Assembly: GCA_022340265.1 (NCBI GenBank)
Contig: JAJDOH010000101.1
Span: 1 to 45,855, forward strand
DNA from: Deltaproteobacteria bacterium
GTDB lineage: Bacteria; Desulfobacterota; DSM-4660; Desulfatiglandales; Desulfatiglandaceae
DNA: 45,855 nt
Direction: 5' to 3'
Made by a program: the position numbers and the translations under genes. Each line of letters starts with the position of its first letter. Position 1 is the first letter of the stretch. Below the pieces are notes generated by a model, which had not been told where the DNA came from, did not search any database, and saw nothing but the letters and a program-made list of their open reading frames with translations. Of the stretch, positions 42,067-45,855 are shown piece by piece.

Positions 42067-43289
42067 GGGATCACGACCTCCTCGCCTTCCTTCAGGCCGG
42101 AGAGAATTTCAACCAGATCCCCATGATCCTTTCCGAGGGTGACGAAACGCCGCTGGGGGTAGCCTTCGTAATCCAGGACCTTTACCAGGGAAAGCTGTCC
42201 CGCTTCCCGCACGGCCGCTTTGGGAATCACAAGCGCTTCATATTCTCCGCTCGGTACCAGAAGACGGCCAAAAAGTCCGTTTACAAGATCCAAATCGGGC
42301 GGTAGGGACACTTTCGCCAGGACCGTTCGCGTGGACGGATCCGATTGGGGTACGATCTCCCGCAGCTTTCCCCGTAAAGACCGATTCAAAGCATCGATAC
42401 GCACCTCCAGTTCCTGTCCTATTCGCAGCCGCGGGATAAGGGAGTCGGTCACAAAGGCATGCAGTTCGGGCCGACTGGGAATTTCAAGGAAAAAGAGCGG
42501 CTGACCCGGCGTGGCCATGTCGCCCTTGTCGACCATCTTTCGGACCACACGGCCTTTAAAAGGCGCGCGGATTTCCGTGTAACTCAGCATGATACCGGCA
42601 GAGGATTCGGCTGCTTTGGCCTGTTCTATGCGGGCCTGAATGCGCTTGATGTCACTTTGTGCGGCATGCACCTCCTGCCTGGCCGCCGTCAGATTGGCCT
42701 GCGCCACCTCTTCCTGGGTGCGGGCATGCCCCAATTGCTGCCCGGTAGCCGCCTGCTGCTTATAAAGATTCTGATACCGTTTGTAGTCGGCAAGCGTCTT
42801 TTCCTGATTGGCAAGAGCCGCGTCCCTCTGGGATTTTGCCGCACCCAGTTTGGCTCCGGCCGCCTCCATGGCCCGCTCCATGACCTGCACCTGAGACCGG
42901 GCTTCCAGTAATTTAGCCCGGATGTCCCGATCATCCAGACGGGCCATGAGGGTTCCCTTTCCATCTTTTTCTTCCGCCCCTTTCACAGAGTCGCCTGCCT
43001 GAACCAGGATCTCCGTGACCTGGCTCATGATGCGGCTTGAGACCTGGGCCTGCACCATGGCCCTAAGGTTTCCGACCTGCTCAATGATGACGGGAAAAAC
43101 CCGGCGCTCCACCTTTTGCGTGGTTGACCGGGTGGGTTTGGATCTTTCAAGAGGGGGGGCCGGCTGAACTTTGCTGATGAAAAACCCGGAGAGCCACATC
43201 ATCAAGAAGACCAGGATGAAAAGGACCACCAGTACTTTCCCCCCCTCCCACAAAATGTTTTGTCCGGCCGTAATAGATGACTTACCCAT
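42063..43289 (-). CDS. RND efflux periplasmic adaptor (HlyD/MFP family)
   Basis: A 408-residue membrane fusion protein. An N-terminal membrane helix (VLVVLFILVFLMMWLSGFF) is followed by the first lipoyl half (VSSRIMSQVTEILVQAGDSV), a coiled-coil hairpin of about 110 residues rich in Ala, Gln and Lys, the second lipoyl half (SYTEIRAPFKGRVVRKMVDK) and the beta-barrel and membrane-proximal domains. It connects the RND permease to the TolC-like channel. It overlaps the channel gene by 8 nt and the permease by 4 nt, so the three are translationally coupled. Confidence 0.93.
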   Translation of the reverse strand: MGKSSITAGQNILWEGGKVLVVLFILVFLMMWLSGFFISKVQPAPPLERSKPTRSTTQKVERRVFPVIIEQVGNLRAMVQAQVSSRIMSQVTEILVQAGDSVKGAEEKDGKGTLMARLDDRDIRAKLLEARSQVQVMERAMEAAGAKLGAAKSQRDAALANQEKTLADYKRYQNLYKQQAATGQQLGHARTQEEVAQANLTAARQEVHAAQSDIKRIQARIEQAKAAESSAGIMLSYTEIRAPFKGRVVRKMVDKGDMATPGQPLFFLEIPSRPELHAFVTDSLIPRLRIGQELEVRIDALNRSLRGKLREIVPQSDPSTRTVLAKVSLPPDLDLVNGLFGRLLVPSGEYEALVIPKAAVREAGQLSLVKVLDYEGYPQRRFVTLGKDHGDLVEILSGLKEGEEVVIP

Positions 43290-44772
43290 GGCGTTCCTCG
43301 GTCCAATTCGCGAAATCCCCCAGGGTCTGCCTCAAAAGGACTTGCGCGATTTTTCCGTCGAATAAGGCTGCGGTGTAAGAGACGTCGGCCCGATTGAATG
43401 CCACCTCGGACTGAAGAAGAGAGTCCACCGTCGCCATTTGATTTTGATATAGGTTCCGAACCTCCACCAGGGCCTTTTCGGCCCATTTTCGTCTCTCATG
43501 GGCGACCTGGATCTTTTCGGCGGCTTCCTCAACCGCCAGGGTCGCCTGGTGAACCTCAAGGGCAATGTCCAGGGCCATCTGCTCGCCCCGGGCTTCAATC
43601 TCCTTTAACCGCACCCGCGCCTCTCTGATCTTTGAAAGGGTCGCCCCTCCTTCAAAAAACGACCATTTGGCTTCGATTCCCAACAGCCAGCTCCCTTCCA
43701 TTTTATCAAAAGTCTCCGTGTTCCATTGGTATTCGGCGCCCAGACCGACTTGGGGCAAAATCCCCCCCCGGGCTGCCTGTATCCGCTTACGGGCCGCCTC
43801 GATCAGGGCACGGACAGTGGCCAGTTCAGGGCGGGTTTCGAGGGCTTGCGCCACAAGGGAATCCGGCTTTTCAAGCCCATCTTGGGGTAAAGGGGCTGGA
43901 AGATAAACGGCAGGGTCGGGGATTTCCTCTTCGCGAATCGGTCTGGCCAGGAATCGCTCCAGAGCCGCCTGCAACCTGCGGGCGCCTGTTCTGGCCGTGA
44001 CGAGATTTCCATGCATTTCGGCCTTGTGTGCCTTCAATCGCATCATCTCACTGGGCAGCGCCATCTCGGCCTTGTACCGGGCCTCGGCCAGTCTGACGTC
44101 CGTATCGGAGGAGAGCAACGCCTTTTCAGCCACACCGATAAAACCCAGGGACTGCAGCCAGTGAAAATAGATCTCGGCGACTTTGGCCACCAGCTGATTT
44201 CGGGCCGCCGGCAATTCCGCCTGCACGGAATCCTTGAAATTGACCGCCGCCTGTCGACGATAATAACGGCTTCCCCCTTCAAAAAGGGACCAATCCGCCC
44301 CTATGCGAGTGGTAAAATCCTGCTGCGTGCCCGGGTTGTTAAAATTCACATCCGCTTGAAGACGTCGTTGATTGATGATGTTCATCAGGGCGTAGACAGG
44401 ATTGTTGGTGGTGTTGAACCGTTCGGAAGCGACCAATCTGGGATAGAAGGAAGCCTCGGCTTGACGGATTTGTTCGAATGCAGCCTCGATTCTCTGCCTG
44501 ATCTGTTCCAGTTCGGGGCTGACATTCAGTGCCTCATCAATGACCCGGTCCACCGTTAAGGGGCCCTTGGAAGAGGAATAGGGGGTCTTGGATAGGTGCC
44601 GCCACTGCTTCAGGAGATTTTTTTCGGGAAGGGGCGGTTGTGCTTCCTTGGGAATGGCGTGGTGGGATGTACACCCTGAAAAAACAAAAACAAGCATCAA
44701 CCCCCAACAAAAAACCAAAATTGTGCGGGAACTATAGGCAAAGGAAAATTTTGATTTGAGAAAAAGAATCAT
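43282..44772 (-). CDS. TolC-family outer-membrane efflux lipoprotein
   Basis: A 496-residue outer-membrane channel. The N-terminal signal ends in a lipobox (VFVFSGC, Cys about residue 34), as in OprM-type proteins. Two long helical repeats follow (VDRVIDEALNVSPELEQIRQ first, and SLVAQALETRPELATVRALI second), the doubled outer-membrane efflux protein domain. It forms the exit duct of the tripartite pump. It is the first gene of the operon, and the 111-bp gap upstream should hold the promoter. No regulator gene is adjacent. Confidence 0.92.
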   Translation of the reverse strand: MILFLKSKFSFAYSSRTILVFCWGLMLVFVFSGCTSHHAIPKEAQPPLPEKNLLKQWRHLSKTPYSSSKGPLTVDRVIDEALNVSPELEQIRQRIEAAFEQIRQAEASFYPRLVASERFNTTNNPVYALMNIINQRRLQADVNFNNPGTQQDFTTRIGADWSLFEGGSRYYRRQAAVNFKDSVQAELPAARNQLVAKVAEIYFHWLQSLGFIGVAEKALLSSDTDVRLAEARYKAEMALPSEMMRLKAHKAEMHGNLVTARTGARRLQAALERFLARPIREEEIPDPAVYLPAPLPQDGLEKPDSLVAQALETRPELATVRALIEAARKRIQAARGGILPQVGLGAEYQWNTETFDKMEGSWLLGIEAKWSFFEGGATLSKIREARVRLKEIEARGEQMALDIALEVHQATLAVEEAAEKIQVAHERRKWAEKALVEVRNLYQNQMATVDSLLQSEVAFNRADVSYTAALFDGKIAQVLLRQTLGDFANWTEERHG

Positions 44773-44883
44773 AATGCCCTTGTTTGGATTTGGAAATGAT
44801 CAAAACAAACAGACGATAAACCTGAAGCTGACTTTAAAAGGAGGAATTATGGCACACAATCAGTTGGAGAATGAAATGCCCTT

Positions 44884-45855
44884 CTATGCCTCCTTCGAAC
44901 TCAATTTTTTACTGTTGGTAATGGCTTCAATGTTTTTTCTGGCCCAGTCATCAACGCGGCGTTCCGTTTCCACATATTTAATCAGGGCATCCGAAATGCC
45001 ATTTCCTTTTTTGAGGGCCGACAAGGCCTTTTTAGCAGCCGTCTTGGCTCTCAGTGCATTGACGTGCACAACGCCATCCTCCTCTTCAAAACCCCTTTCT
45101 TTAAGCACCCGTGAAGCCCCGCTGGTGCTCAGCAAAAGAATACCCCTCTTATTAGGGGGTTTGTACTTCTGGCTTAAAATATACTCAAAAGCCACCAGAT
45201 TCATGCCATCTTCAAGGGGTGTTACCATCATCATATCTACCTGTTTCATGAACCGATAGTTCTGGGGGGCGGGAATTCCTTCATCCAGATGGATGACACT
45301 TTGATCCCCCAGCGCATGATTGACCGCTTTTACTTTTTCGGCCAGGACTTTGTTGAGATTCTGGTAATCGGGGTTGTCCGATCGACTGGGCGCCGTAATC
45401 TGATAAAACCGGAATCCTCCCTTTTTATTATGCTGACGCTGCATCTGTTCAAAGATTTCCAGCCGCTGTGGAAGACCTTTGGTGTAATCACATCTCTCCA
45501 GCCCCCCGACAATCCACTTTCCCGCTTTTCGATCCCGTTCCATCCGGTCTCGAAGATCCACCCCTTCGTGGGAATAGTCCAGATGTTTTTCCCTGGCCAC
45601 CTGTGAAAGGATGCCATCCACATCCAACCCGATGGGAATAGCACCAACGGTGGTCACATCGTAGGGCCGTCTGATTTCGTAATGCCGGCCGTTTACCCGG
45701 ATCTTAACGGGGAACCATTCCTGAAGCGCTTCAAGATAGTTATCGCAGTATTCTTTCGTATGAAATCCGATGAAATCGTTGGACAGCATGCCCCATGTCA
45801 GTTTCTGTAAAACGGTCTCCATGGTTTCCCGATCCAGATCATTTAATTGGCTGCG
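44884..45855 (-). CDS. GT20 glycosyltransferase (trehalose-6-phosphate or glucosylglycerol-phosphate synthase), 5' partial
   Basis: C-terminal ~323 residues of a GT20 retaining glucosyltransferase; the frame is open to the window edge, so the start is outside. Motifs include MLSNDFIGFHTKEYCDNYLE, VGAIPIGLDVDG, VGGLERCDYTKGLPQRLEIF (donor-site region), QITAPSRSDNPDYQNL and VTPLEDGMNLVAFEYILSQ (the conserved DGMNLVA nucleotide-sugar loop). OtsA makes trehalose 6-phosphate from a nucleoside-diphosphate glucose and glucose 6-phosphate; the related GgpS makes glucosylglycerol phosphate. YTKG in place of the usual YSKG of OtsA, and the unusual C-terminus, leave GgpS open. The role is osmoprotection in either case. 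Gene symbol is withheld for that reason. Confidence 0.88.
   Translation of the reverse strand, partial: RSQLNDLDRETMETVLQKLTWGMLSNDFIGFHTKEYCDNYLEALQEWFPVKIRVNGRHYEIRRPYDVTTVGAIPIGLDVDGILSQVAREKHLDYSHEGVDLRDRMERDRKAGKWIVGGLERCDYTKGLPQRLEIFEQMQRQHNKKGGFRFYQITAPSRSDNPDYQNLNKVLAEKVKAVNHALGDQSVIHLDEGIPAPQNYRFMKQVDMMMVTPLEDGMNLVAFEYILSQKYKPPNKRGILLLSTSGASRVLKERGFEEEDGVVHVNALRAKTAAKKALSALKKGNGISDALIKYVETERRVDDWARKNIEAITNSKKLSSKEA

Noticed and set aside
44756-45259. Rightward ORF of 167 codons; an inner ATG at 44850 follows a perfect AAAGGAGGAATT
   Set aside because: Beyond about 12 codons it runs antisense through the conserved GT20 gene, and the product has no recognisable fold. The ribosome-like site may be a leftover of a lost gene or chance.

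Overview
The window looks like chromosomal DNA of an anaerobic or microaerobic Gram-negative bacterium, most likely a Desulfobacterota (former Deltaproteobacteria) member. This is inferred from gene content: many c-type cytochromes, an exported superoxide reductase, cytochrome bd oxidase, an AmmeMemoRadiSam locus, three envelope efflux systems, and a flavin/iron-sulfur membrane electron carrier. No rRNA, tRNA, CRISPR array, phage gene or complete transposase was recognised.

Layout. 1-4.8 kb (+): the end of a CusA-type metal efflux pump, a small exported protein, and a membrane class III nucleotidyl cyclase whose periplasmic part carries a Met-rich stretch. 4.9-11.1 kb (+): a GH13 sucrose-phosphorylase-like enzyme, a TrkH K+ channel fused to the back half of TrkA, a phospholipase D/VTT membrane protein and an endonuclease/exonuclease/phosphatase (EEP) protein whose N-terminus lies before any normal start codon. 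11.1-17.8 kb (-): one probable operon of monohaem cytochrome c, glucan phosphorylase, DUF2905, cydA, cydB, fbp and a possible 44-codon ORF. 18.2-24.9 kb (+): a cytochrome c, a Cyc2-like cytochrome-porin, a membrane cytochrome and a UbiA-family enzyme, then an EmrAB-like pump. 25.0-28.3 kb (-): an Old Yellow Enzyme, an APC permease and a second copy of the monohaem cytochrome.

28.7-35.7 kb (-) is the most unusual part: thioredoxin-like protein, AmmeMemoRadiSam radical SAM enzyme, a 69-residue Tat-signal peptide gene, a Memo-AMMECR1 fusion with a lipoprotein signal, a 1165-residue fusion (spermidine-synthase-like, FMN-binding, NosR/NapH-like Fe-S) and a 78-residue membrane protein. Most junctions overlap, so it reads as one operon, and it suggests an envelope-located version of the AmmeMemoRadiSam system tied to flavin-based electron transfer. 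36.0-37.1 kb holds mtfA and the remnant of a third cytochrome copy between two identical 57-bp palindromic elements. 37.1-38.6 kb (-): a sulfite-oxidase-fold molybdoenzyme and an exported superoxide reductase. 38.8-44.8 kb (-): a complete RND efflux operon. 44.9 kb to the end (-): the C-terminal part of a GT20 trehalose-phosphate or glucosylglycerol-phosphate synthase.

Taken together the genes serve envelope electron transfer (Cyc2-like intake, periplasmic cytochromes, bd oxidase as a possible O2 sink), oxygen and metal defence, and storage-glucan or compatible-solute metabolism.
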